Source of the DNA: Moniliophthora roreri
Taxonomy: Eukaryota; Basidiomycota; Agaricomycetes; Agaricales; Marasmiaceae
Assembly (NCBI GenBank): GCA_001466705.2
Contig: LATX02000251.1
Location: 124,001-188,000 of the forward strand
Direction: 5' to 3'
Length of the DNA: 64,000 bases
Shown: positions 11,159 to 22,197 of the stretch, one piece after another
How the letters are laid out: each line of letters opens with the position of its first letter
Numbering within the stretch: position 1 is the first letter of the stretch
Translations under genes and position numbers: made by a program
The notes under the pieces: generated by a model
Database searches by the model: none
Seen by the model: the letters and a program-made list of their open reading frames with translations, nothing else
Told to the model about the DNA's origin: nothing

Positions 11159-14100
11159 AAGAGGAGATGATAAGTAGGGAAATTCATAAAGAGTCAGAAA
11201 GGACATATCAAGAAATCAGAGAATAAGCACTCTCAGTGATATGTATAACTTTTACCTGTTATTTCACATGCAAATAGAGAATATTTTGCACTTTTATGGT
11301 TGAAAATGACATAGATAAGGGAATTGAGGACTAGTGTGAGCCCTGAGCAGCTAGTCAAAGTGAGTAGTAGAAAAGGATATAAAATATTAGCAGAGTAATG
11401 GTTGATGGTAGGCCATATATGGGTACCTGACTACTGCTAGTATGAAAATAAACAGTGAATCTGAACACAGAGGAGCATTCTGAAACCTGCAGGGAACAAC
11501 ACCATATAATACTTCTCTATTGAAAGCATACCAAAGGGAATATTTTCACTTTTAACAATATTTCCAATCTATACCCAACTTGAAGGAAGAATAAAAGCCT
11601 TCAATGATACACATACAAGAATGTTATCAAGAAACAGATATGAAACAGAGGATGACAAATTATCGGCGAGGGATACTTGAGATACTGAATGTCAAATTGA
11701 AGAATGAAAGAGATGATCGGCTACTGGAAGAGTGCCTGTATTACAGAAAAACGAAAGACAAAGCTGTATAATAAGAAACCAGCATGGCTGAGCTTACGTG
11801 TACACTTTAAACAATAGAGATGGAAGCATATTGCACATCTATAGAGCAGATGATAGAAGACAGAGAAGGAAGGAACCATGTGGAGCAGCATGGAAGTATA
11901 ATATTTTCAAATGGAGTCGGAAGGAGAGCCGTTTGATAGAGAAAATTGCAAACAGTTAGTGTCAGAAGACTGCACAATCATCAAAGAAAAAGAATAAAAG
12001 AGATTATAGCTATGAAGCCTGACTAAAATTGGACACCATGACAGAGAAATTACCAAACACAGCTCAGTTTATATAATATTTATTACCCAACTCAGTTTTA
12101 TTTGTATTTGTGACAGATATATTAGATTATTTATGTTGTAGGGTATATAAGGGGACATGTTTTGTAGGTGGAAATCAGGAGAGATACTGCCCACTAATTA
12201 CCAGAGTGTATGACATTGTTGTTCAGGTAGAAGAGCTACTGGCAATCAGTATTTTTCAACCACTTTGGGCCCTAGCTTATTTAGTTGTGCAAGAGGCACA
12301 GGCTAGTTGAGACCTGAGATTGTAACCCAAACCAGAAATATAAATAAAAGCTAGGAAGAGCTTAGTTTTTAATGCAAAAGGCATGTTTTCCAATAAGAGA
12401 AACATTGTATCAGTCTACTAAGAGGGTAGCTGATGTGCATCAGTATAGTCTGGTGTTTCAACATGAATCAGAGAGGGTTTCAGGCTAGCAGTGTCTAGAA
12501 GATTTGTCCTCTTGAGAATTATTGCAGAACATAGCTAAGAGGGCTATATTCAGGCACAAGAAGTACCTTTGTTCTCACTTAGAAGAAGTTTATTCTTTGG
12601 GCAGTTTCTGGTCAAAATCTATACTAGTATTTGCTTTTGAAGTGATTAATAAAACCACAAAACTGATAAATATTATACAAATGAACACCCATTTTCGATT
12701 TGAGAAGTTGTTTTGAAGGCAATCATCTCTGGATGACCAAGCAAGACATTCAGAATTATTATTGATGTTGTGGTAACAGTGAACCATGCCAAACCAACTC
12801 GCAAACAAAACTGAGAATCAAGAACTTATATATACCTTTTTCAGGGGTATTTTGGCACCACAGGCCTCATGTTTTCATAGTAGAGGCATAGGTTTTTGAG
12901 CATCTTCATCAGTGCTAATGTGGGAAAACAAGGAGTCCATGAAGAGTCCAAGTGACTCTGCGACAGTGAGGGATATTTTGGGCTGCATCCTCACAGACTT
13001 CATCAATCTACATCGTCCTCCAGATCAGATACTGCCTGAACCAAAGACTCTGCATGCTTTATCCAAACCTCTGCTAGCAATTCTCCATCACAAACTCACA
13101 TGCCCATAGCAACATACATGAGCTTTGCCACAAAAGTAGGCTCGACATGTGCAATAGCTTGCCAGGTAAGGATACCTCTGATAGCCTTCTTCATTGTCCT
13201 AGTGAACTCTGAAATGCCATTCCAATTGGCAACAGGCTTGCTGTTCCCTTTGAAGATAAGCATATGATCAGCATCTGAACAGAAACAGAAAGAACATGAA
13301 TAGGAAATGAATCATTCAGGAGTGAGTGCTGGATGTCCTGCTAAGTAACAAGCAGGTATCCCGTGGTGCCCCTGGCCTATGCTTTCCAGGCAAACAAGGT
13401 CTTTGATCTCTGTCCAAGTCAACTTGTGGTCTTGGTGGTGGACTGTAATGGTAGCTGGAAGTGAAGAAAAAGTGTCAGTAAAGCCAATGTCAAGCTCAAG
13501 TTCATAGAAGTAACAAATTGTAAACATAGCTTGTCTAGCGCTGTGATAAGGAATGCCAATGCAACCTTGATAGTTTCCCATGGCTGTGGAGATATTTGCA
13601 TTGAGCAACATCTCTCTGATGCCATCTCCCATCTTGTGTTGATGTGCCCAATTTTGGCCTAGACATGAAATCATGCACTTTTCACGTCAAATACTAGAAA
13701 AAGAGCCCAGAAGTATGTATGATATCCACATAACTTGCTGACCCACAAGCTCTAATACGGCACCTAAGTTTTAAGTGCCAGGTCTAATAAGTCTAATAAT
13801 TGACACTGCAACACAATCTAGAGGAGGTTAGTAGTCTATACTAGCCCCCTACATTACAGTGAAGCATTGCTGTGAGGGTCCTTGGTCAATAAAACAGGCC
13901 AGAAACCACTAATTCCAAACACAAAGGAATAGATATCAGTGGGATCCACAGTCTAAGTGCACTAGATTGTTTGTTTTGTGATTACATTGCATGATAATTT
14001 GTCAATAGACTTAAAACCTAATTATTACTATTGATAACTAGTACACGGTTGGAACTTGTTCCTATGTGGAGCTTTGAAGACACTCATGTAGATATAATGG

Positions 14101-15096
14101 CCTTTCCAGGTGTATGTAGGACAACTGATAGGCAACGAGTATGCCAGAAATTGTGAATGACTCACAAGATCATATGCAGGACAGGAGGAGATTGAATACA
14201 GCAGATATCTAGACCATGACATCTACCAATCCAATAGTAGAAAGCAGCTATGCAGAAGTGAACTGGCGGAAAGGGAAACATACCCGTGTATACAGCTGGT
14301 CCAGAACCCATGGCTACACAGAAGTAGCTACATGGAAGGATTGTATGACCCAGCAATGCTCCACACAGGGTCAAAAACCCAATAAATCAACTGTTTGGTC
14401 ACCAAATATACCCAATATACCTAATTGCTATGTGGAATCGAACTTTTAGGCACAAACACATACGATTTATACTATAAACTAAAACATGCTCATTTTATCT
14501 TTTATTTTGTTATTTCCAATTATTATTCTGTATATAAAGAGCTGTACTTGTAGATGCAGGCTCAAGCACTGACTGGTACTTGCACCTTACAGCCCCACAC
14601 AGCGTCGATTTAGACCTTTGCACAGCTTCTTAGACCAAGTCTTTATGCACTTGCCAGTTAGTCGCTTCTAGTCGAGCTGAGATTTATACATATATATATA
14701 TCTTGCCTCACTGTATACAAATCCAATAACCAATCAATAAACCACTCGTGTTTAAAAACCTACACTTTGTGACCCTTGAGTGCAATACTTAAGTCATCTT
14801 AACTAGAGTCTTTAGACTCTGCAATCTAAGCCAGCCAATTGAAGATATAAAGGGTTCTGTCCCCTTTCTCACCCTGAATCACTTGAGATAGACTCAGTCT
14901 CATAGCAGACTTGTACAGTGCTTTCTCACTTATAGAAGCCTCTATTGTGGGTTTTGGTGTGTGTTGTGTGTGTGTGGGTTTTGTAGCTGTGTTTAGCTGC
15001 AGAAGCTCTTTTTAGAGAGCTTTTAGGAGTGAAGATAGCATGTAGCTGTCTTTTAAAGGAGATAGAGTTTCTGCCTCTTCAGCGTTTGTCATAAAA
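11159..15096. repeat. 3.9-kb tandem unit, copy B
   Basis: This is the second direct copy of the unit and abuts copy A. Its open frames sit exactly 3,936 bp from those of copy A. It then continues for 70 bp of unique DNA up to the N at 15167. Its 94-nt block at 12959-13052 preserves the reading of the minus-strand gene, so this copy looks like the native version. The near-perfect identity means either a very recent duplication or an assembly artefact. Confidence 0.9.
12875..13674 (-). pseudogene. Uncharacterised decayed gene in copy B (intact block)
   Basis: It has the same 120-codon frame as in copy A (13674-13312). Downstream the minus strand keeps reading: WIKH is followed by AESLVQAVSDLEDDVD; then, after two stops, comes a 42-residue frame beginning at a Met and ending TDEDAQKPMPLL-stop at 12875. 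That frame crosses the left border of the 94-nt block without a break, and a diverged copy of its end survives at 3181-3216. A Trp codon has become TGA upstream, so the gene is decayed. Function unknown. Confidence 0.45.
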
Positions 15097-15166
15097 GTTG
15101 TCTTCTTGATAATCAAAGTGGTGGAGTGAAATCATGAAGAGGTAGAAGGCATTGTCAGCTTGTTCT

Positions 15167-15167
15167 N
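15167..15167. other. Single-N assembly gap
   Basis: One undetermined base. The sequence after it restarts 1,371 bp back in copy B, so this is a contig join rather than one ambiguous base. Confidence 0.9.
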
Positions 15168-16538
15168 ATAATTGACACTGTAACACAATCTAGAGGAGGT
15201 TAGTAGTCTATACTAGCCCCCTACATTACAGTGAAGCATTGCTGTGAGGGTCCTTGGTCAATAAAACAGGCCAGAAACCACTAATTCCAAACACAAAGGA
15301 ATAGATATCAGTGGGATCCACAGTCTAAGTGCACTAGATTGTTTGTTTTGTGATTACATTGCATGATAATTTGTCAATAGACTTAAAACCTAATTATTAC
15401 TATTGATAACTAGTACACGGTTGGAACTTGTTCCTATGTGGAGCTTTGAAGACACTCATGTAGATATAATGGCCTTTCCAGGTGTATGTAGGACAACTGA
15501 TAGGCAACGAGTATGCCAGAAATTGTGAATGACTCACAAGATCATATGCAGGACAGGAGGAGATTGAATACAGCAGATATCTAGACCATGACATCTACCA
15601 ATCCAATAGTAGAAAGCAGCTATGCAGAAGTGAACTGGCGGAAAGGGAAACATACCCGTGTATACAGCTGGTCCAGAACCCATGGCTACACAGAAGTAGC
15701 TACATGGAAGGATTGTATGACCCAGCAATGCTCCACACAGGGTCAAAAACCCAATAAATCAACTGTTTGGTCACCAAATATACCCAATATACCTAATTGC
15801 TATGTGGAATCGAACTTTTAGGCACAAACACATACGATTTATACTATAAACTAAAACATGCTCATTTTATCTTTTATTTTGTTATTTCCAATTATTATTC
15901 TGTATATAAAGAGCTGTACTTGTAGATGCAGGCTCAAGCACTGACTGGTACTTGCACCTTACAGCCCCACACAGCGTCGATTTAGACCTTTGCACAGCTT
16001 CTTAGACCAAGTCTTTATGCACTTGCCAGTTAGTCGCTTCTAGTCGAGCTGAGATTTATACATATATATATATCTTGCCTCACTGTATACAAATCCAATA
16101 ACCAATCAATAAACCACTCGTGTTTAAAAACCTACACTTTGTGACCCTTGAGTGCAATACTTAAGTCATCTTAACTAGAGTCTTTAGACTCTGCAATCTA
16201 AGCCAGCCAATTGAAGATATAAAGGGTTCTGTCCCCTTTCTCACCCTGAATCACTTGAGATAGACTCAGTCTCATAGCAGACTTGTACAGTGCTTTCTCA
16301 CTTATAGAAGCCTCTATTGTGGGTTTTGGTGTGTGTTGTGTGTGTGTGGGTTTTGTAGCTGTGTTTAGCTGCAGAAGCTCTTTTTAGAGAGCTTTTAGGA
16401 GTGAAGATAGCATGTAGCTGTCTTTTAAAGGAGATAGAGTTTCTGCCTCTTCAGCGTTTGTCATAAAAGTTGTCTTCTTGATAATCAAAGTGGTGGAGTG
16501 AAATCATGAAGAGGTAGAAGGCATTGTCAGCTTGTTCT
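15168..16538. repeat. 1,371-bp re-run of 13796-15166, probably unmerged contig overlap
   Basis: These bases repeat 13796-15166 with an offset of 1,372. The only difference I found is C to T at the 13th base. The match ends exactly at TTGTTCT, the last bases before the N, after which unique DNA follows. That is the geometry of two overlapping contig ends placed side by side, so the frames here should not be counted as a third copy. Confidence 0.85.
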
Positions 16539-18509
16539 TTGTAGCAGGGTAGTGGCAATAACTTGAGGTGTGGCACCATAGTTGATGGCATGCTATATGC
16601 ATGATTTATGTAAGAATGTGGAAGAAAGGAATAATAATCCTCCCCGGTAGTCAGAAGGGGCATAAGAGCAAGTGCCTTGAGACACTGATAATAGTCCAGC
16701 TGTGACATGGTTGTACAAAAGAAAAGAAAGGAAGGGTGAAGTTGAAGCTGCAAAATAGATAAATAATAAGCACTGTGCAAATCGATTGAGAAAGCTCTAG
16801 GTTCTTAAGGCTAAGAACATGAAGCTATATCCCCAAGGACCACTGGTTTGTAGAGCGATTCAAGAGCCTCATGTTTCTGGAAGATGGCAATCTCATCCTG
16901 AAGCCATGAAGCTGTCCATATAGCGGAGATTTTTCCCTGAATAACTGCTGGTTTTGATGGAATAAATGAGCATAATGTCTGATTCTCTGGGCGATAATAG
17001 AAAAGTCTTAACCTCTGAGCATGCACCCTCCCTTTCATGATAGCACCGCTCAGTTCTTGTAACACGTATGAACTGTTTTCTGTCTTCTGATGAATGATAT
17101 AAGAGCTAGCATAAGTCCATTCCCCTTTTGCACCCTTAATTTCATCAAGTCTTGACTCTCAAAGCCACATGTACATCTCTGGTTCATAGTCATGGAAATC
17201 GAATATGGAACCCTGTTGTTTGGTGAGATCGTCGATAGCTTGCTTTCGGGTGTGTATGACTTCACTATGGGCCAACTTCCAGAAGGTGTCCCATTGTCAT
17301 AACTGAAGGGTCCAGATTGCTAAATGAGTTTGAACTCAGTCCCAATCAAGAGTCTGCCATGTTGATTTGGATGCATCAAAAGAGAAGATGGGATGAACAC
17401 CGTAAAGCAGGTAATATGGTGAGTACTCTGTCACTTGGCTCGTTGTGACTCTGGGTGTGAAAAGTGCTACAGGAAGGAACTTCGGCCACAATCCTTTTGC
17501 ATCACCTGTACACTTAAAGATTGCATCTACTAATGGCTGGTGGGCTCGCTTGATGGGAGCCTGCCCTTGTGGGTGATAAGCCATAGAGATAACAACCTTA
17601 CAGCTGTACTGGACCTGCAACATACATTTGACTTCCTCTTTAAATTCACTGCCACCGTCGAAGGAGAGAACTGGAATGCAGGCAAAGTGTGAGATCAGTT
17701 CTTCGTAAATGAACTTGGCTACTGAAGCGGACTTGAGCACCTTTAGAGCTCTAGCCTCTGGCTATAATATTGTAGGCTCAATAGCCTGGACAATATACTC
17801 ATAACCCTCTACACCAGTGTGCATATGAATGCAATTGAGTTGGAAATGACAAAGAAGAGGCACTTGCCATGAAACTTGGTAGGGAATGAGAGGAAGGTCT
17901 TGTTGACTTTGGACCCTTCAGGCCACAGTCATCAAGAAAGTTGCAAGCCACCTCACTGACGCTCACAAGAGCATGTTCTATGCAATATTGAAACTCTTGA
18001 ACTGAGTTCATGTAGCCCTGTACTAAGATACACTGCTGTTATGCTTCTGCTGGTGAATGGAAAGCTTGCAACGGCCTTGGCTTTTCATGTACCCATTGTG
18101 CATCAAATCCTGAAAACATGTCAAATAAGCCATATGCAGCATACTCTAGGAAATCTTCTGCAAATTTGTTAACGTTCAGAGGTAAAGATGAGTCTTGAAT
18201 TGTAACCATGTTAAGTTCTTCCAGATTAATAACTAGGCGAATGGATCCATTCTTCTTGACTACTGGGAACATTGGTGATCAGTAGCTGGATGTTGTAGGT
18301 TCAAACCATCCAGCTTTCTCTTCAAGTAGTACCTGTTGTCAAACTTTCTCTTTGAGGGCTAGGAGTATTGGAATCAGCTTTCATTGCCATTGAGTGTGTC
18401 TGATAGTCAGTATCTCATAGTCTGAATAAAGTTCTCTAGAAAAAAAACCTTTCTCAGTGAAATCAAATGTGAATGTGTTCTCTTTGGATACCACAACAAA
18501 CGAAATAAG
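16451..18509 (-). pseudogene. Decayed Ty3/gypsy RT and integrase region
   Basis: Read on the minus strand: RT start (18272-18039, with FPVVKKNGSIRLVINLEEL and GLFDMFSGFDAQW), continuing to a catalytic NFLDD box at about 17928-17942. A deletion then removes the rest of RT and RNase H. An integrase core follows (17740-17336, with SFDGGSEF and AYHPQGQAPIKRAHQPLVDAIF) and a C-terminal tail (17265-16811). Frames shift between blocks. It is the left part of the same element whose pre-RT region lies at 19.0-19.76 kb, the two being split by an LTR-like insertion. Confidence 0.8.
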
Positions 18510-19010
18510 TGTTACGTTACTTGCCCAGCAACAACGACTACTCAACACCACTATGACGTAGTGATGCCGAGTTCAAGATCAAGTTTGAGTTTGACAATTC
18601 AACAGTAGGTAAGACCTTCTGTTAAGTGTCTGAGTTTGGTCATGGTTTGAGCAAGATATCGAGTGGATTAACTAGGTCAAGCTGAGGAAGCTTAGACCTA
18701 GAAACTATCTACTTATACGAGCATTGTGGTGACTCGTTTGGAATACAAACTGTTCAAGCAACATCGTTGTTTAGCAAACAGAGTGTTCCTTGATGATATC
18801 ATAAATAGGAACATGACATCGTATCTGATGTCAAAGGAATACTATAGAAAGAGAATGAATGAAAAGAAGTCACTATAACAATATAATAGATGTTGTCATG
18901 ATGACATAGACATCGAATTGTGAAGTGATATAATAAATAGAAAGAGATAGAATCAAATAGAATAATGAAGTCATACTGATGTCACAAATGACATAGTAAT
19001 AACATCTTAA
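18510..19010. mobile_element. LTR-like insertion (~0.5 kb) inside the gypsy relic
   Basis: It starts TGTTACGTTACT and ends ..GTAATAACATCTTAA. AAATAAG lies on the left (18503-18509) and again at 19009-19015, so at least ATAAG is a 5-bp target duplication. Removing the insert and one duplication rejoins the gypsy minus-strand frame in register (HLI + SFVVVSKEN). It has no coding potential. It is best read as a solo LTR, though the right end lacks a clean CA terminus and the outer 2-6 bp are uncertain. Confidence 0.5.
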
Positions 19011-19760
19011 ATAAGATGGGAACATAGAGTTGGGAAAGGGATCTAGGAATGTGTAAGCATCCAGATGTCAATAGGAAGCATAGGTGAAGAAAGTAGAAGA
19101 TTAGCGCTGAAGAGCACTTGAATGTCAAAGCTGTCGTGAAAAGATAGTAAAAATTATCTGTCTGTAACAATAAGATTCCTCTCATCTTCCAAGAGATCTT
19201 GCCTGACCACTTCATCAACTGTTGTCCACATAACCTCGAGTCATTCTCTGGTGACATGTGTGCTGAAACACAATGTTTCCATTAACAGTGGTTTTGTGGG
19301 TAACTCTAGGAGGGCTGGCTCTGGAATGTGCTTGAGTTCCTGTGCTTTAGGATTGGGGAAGTAAGTAGGAACTGGACAATACTTGCAGTGTACCAGCTTA
19401 TATTTCTGACCCAAAGTAGCAGTGTAGCAAGAAAATGAAAGATTTTAATCAAAAGAAAAGGCTCACTGTAGCCATGGCGATCATTCAAGAATAGATGGGT
19501 TGATACAATAACCTGGTGATGTTACAAAAGTTTGATAAAGTAAGGAATCGTGATGGATATTAGGAAAAATATTGAAAATATGTTCAGAAACTGAATTGTC
19601 ACCCTGTAAAAGGGCTTGTAGTGACCTCCCTACTGTAGTAGGAGTCTCATGGGAGATCACAATATGTGACTCCTCTACCAAAAAGCCACTTTGTTCTCCT
19701 CATCTTCTACTTCCTTTACTGAAGCACAAAAAGCTGATAATATGTCGAACCTAGAAAAGA
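19011..19760 (-). pseudogene. Decayed Ty3/gypsy pre-RT region
   Basis: The minus-strand frames (19681-19481, 19488-19306, 19257-18982) contain phrases typical of the protease-to-RT linker of agaricomycete gypsy elements: YFPNPKAQELKHIPEPALL, LPTKPLLMETL and the residues MWTTVDEVVRQDLLEDE. They are in several frames with stops. They lead into the RT block at 18.5 kb once the LTR-like insertion is removed. The protease itself is not seen. Confidence 0.6.
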
Positions 19761-20345
19761 CCCACTTTTCTTCATTTTACACTACTTTTGGATTGGAAGA
19801 CTTTAATATGACATGAGATAATGGGTAATAAGGACTAGAGTGAGCCCAGTCTGCTAGTCATTGCCTTAGAGAAGCTATGGAACCTTGGAAAGTACAATGA
19901 GCTATGTGATACGCTATACAGAGGTGTCAAAGCTGTACTTTCTGACTTATCTATGTATCAGATCCAAAACAGATCACTCCCAAAACCTGTAGAGAACCTA
20001 ACTATGGCCCAATGAATGTATTGGCTAGTTAACCAAGCTCTCAAAGTGCTATCAATGGGATTTTAATTTCTATTTTACTTTTCTATGACATCTGCAAAGT
20101 GCAACCTGCAGTCAAACAGTACAGAGGTACTTAGAGGAGACATCAAAACANTTTTGCTTCCTCACTACAGGCCCTGGAGATTGGTCCTGAGTGACTCCAG
20201 AGAGATAGAAATCTGATAACGAACTTGCGTCATAAGAGATAAGAGTAACATCTTGAGTGCGTTATAGCACTTTTCTAAGAGAAACTTTACACCAAGAAGG
20301 AGCCTTGGGCACTTGGAGTGTGGCCTGTGTGTGTATCAGGTTGTA
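19761..20345. other. Unassigned non-coding stretch with a single-N gap at 20151
   Basis: No frame or repeat is recognised. The N at 20151 is a second one-base gap. Unlike the one at 15167, I saw no repeated sequence on its two sides. Confidence 0.4.
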
Positions 20346-20488
20346 ACACACTTAGAGTCTTAGCAAGGGGTGTGCCTGCACTGAACTCTTTGTAGAAATA
20401 GGTCTAGGACCTTTTCCAGTACACTGTGTGCTGTAGTTATCTTGAAGAAGTCTTGAACTCTGTAGGGTCAGACTATATTAGCTATTGA
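20346..20488. repeat. 142-bp dispersed repeat, copy 2
   Basis: Direct copy of 3043-3185, about 90 percent identical by eye. It is followed by a TG/TTGTG-rich stretch and TATATA sequence leading into the copia relic, so it may be part of that element's LTR or leader. Confidence 0.65.
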
Positions 20489-20719
20489 GTCTTTGTATGG
20501 GACTGTAGCTCTTGTGTTTGTGCTTTGTGCACCATGTTCTTTGTGTTTTGTGCATGTGTTTGTGATATAAAACATTTCAAAACCATATATACTCCTCTGG
20601 AAGTGAACACTTTGAAGTAGAACACTTCAATAAGAGAGAATCAACCTAGCTAAGAGTTTTGTTAGCATTCTAAGTGCAGTAACTCTGATCACGTCAATCC
20701 ACACTTGCACAACAAACTG

Positions 20720-21545
20720 AGTTAGACTTTTGGAGGTTATCTTTTTGGGTAGTTTTCCACTAGTCTTATCTTAGACAAATTAGTGCCAGTGGGCTTTCGA
20801 CCCTTAGGACATGGCACAAGCTCATACGTCTCAGTGCCAGCCAAGCGTCACAACTCCTCTTCAATAGCTTCAACCCAATACTTGCATTCAGGACTGTTGA
20901 GTGCCTAGGCCTGGATTATCTTCAACAGAGAGAACAGCAGCATGTGAGGTCTCAGGTTGATCATCTCCCTCTGAAGGAGCAGTGGTCTCTTTAGCAGCAG
21001 CACAACGTGTGCAAAGAGGTGGCACTGAGGGATCAGGCCAAGACTTAGGCATAGCCTTAGGGCACTGAGCAGAGAGAGGAGATGATAGAGAAGGAGTAGG
21101 AGTAGAGGGTTGCTCCAACTTGGGAGCAGGAGGAGTAGGAACAGGAGAAGGAGGTGGCTTGACAGGGTCTGAGGAAGATGCAGATGCAGATGGTGCTGAG
21201 GGAGTATTAATGCCATTATCATCAATGGACACTGAATCAGCATTGTTAGACTGTAGGCCAGTGAACATATCATAAACCCACTTGTACTCCCCCTCATCGC
21301 TGATGGGGGCATCAGAGGAACTTGAATGGTCAAACTTGACATGAATTGAAGTCACCACTGTGCGCTTCCCAGGTAGATAGACCCTATAAGCCTTCTGGTT
21401 CCTGTCAAAACTGACAAAGAAATCAACCTTAGCTCAAGGTTCCAGTTTGTTATATGCACTTTCATGCACATACACATAGGCTTTGCAGCCAAAAGGATGG
21501 AAATCATAGCCATGGGCTTTGGAACCTAGGAGATGATGTTCTGGG
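20720..21545 (-). pseudogene. Decayed Ty1/copia integrase C-terminus and RT start
   Basis: Read on the minus strand: HPFGCKAYVYVHESAYNKLEP near 21.45 kb (integrase C-terminal 'PFGC' block), the residues KAYRVYLPGKRTVVTSIHVKF, a Pro/Ser-rich linker (21358-20888), then KYWVEAIEEEL and ELVPCPKGRKP, the start of the copia RT region. In-frame stops interrupt it and both ends are missing. It marks the right edge of the repeat half, and base composition changes just beyond it. Confidence 0.75.
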
Positions 21546-22197
21546 GGCACGGAGGCTTAATGGTGAAGGGGCCAGGTGATAGATCACTAAGTATCAAGGG
21601 TAACAGAGATAGGCTCCATTTGACCGAGGTGCAAAGGTGTCCTGTGAAACTGAGTGAAATATGAGCTGGGCAAATGTATCGGACATGCTCACGAAAGCAG
21701 TGGTGCGTTACTCCTCTATACAACGGTCCTTCAAACACGTGAACATTTATGCCGCCTCACGGTTCTCGGTTTCTCAAGCAGTATTTCGGGTGTCCCTGAC
21801 TAACTCTGTAAGCAAACGGCTTGTTCTGAGTATGCATTATACCAGTTGAGTACCAGTTGACTTACTGGTGAAATCTAGGTCTACTCCGAGCAAACTTTTT
21901 GGTGGATAAGAATTAAGGCTCCCTTGTACATCCTCCTCCTTCTTCTATCAGAAAGTCGTTGAGGTATGTCGCGAAATTACAGGCATGGCCAGGGTTACGC
22001 TGATGGTGTGTGATGCAGAGCCTGACACAATGGCCGGGCCGGATTACACAGTGTTTTCGATCCTTTTCCGCAACCATTATCACCTCTGGCCTCCCAGTAT
22101 CGACAACAAGGTACCTAATATATCCTTCATCTTAGTGTCAGATTCACTCAATCCGGCAGAGTATCCTTTGGTACCATTATAAAGGGGGTTATTTCGG
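21546..22197. other. Intergenic; border between repeat and gene halves
   Basis: No gene is seen. CpG dinucleotides become frequent from about 21.66 kb. This stretch holds the upstream region of the F-box gene at 22198. Confidence 0.4.

Noticed and set aside
15168..16538. Third genuine copy of the tandem unit
   Set aside because: It starts mid-unit directly after an N and ends exactly at the base preceding that N, which fits a contig overlap much better.
16451..16780. 109-codon minus-strand open frame
   Set aside because: It runs across the right edge of the duplicated contig overlap and shows no conserved domain; treated as tail debris of the gypsy relic.
20888..21358. Pro/Ser-rich 156-codon frame as an independent protein
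   Set aside because: It is the variable linker between copia integrase and RT, with integrase text upstream and RT text downstream on the same strand.
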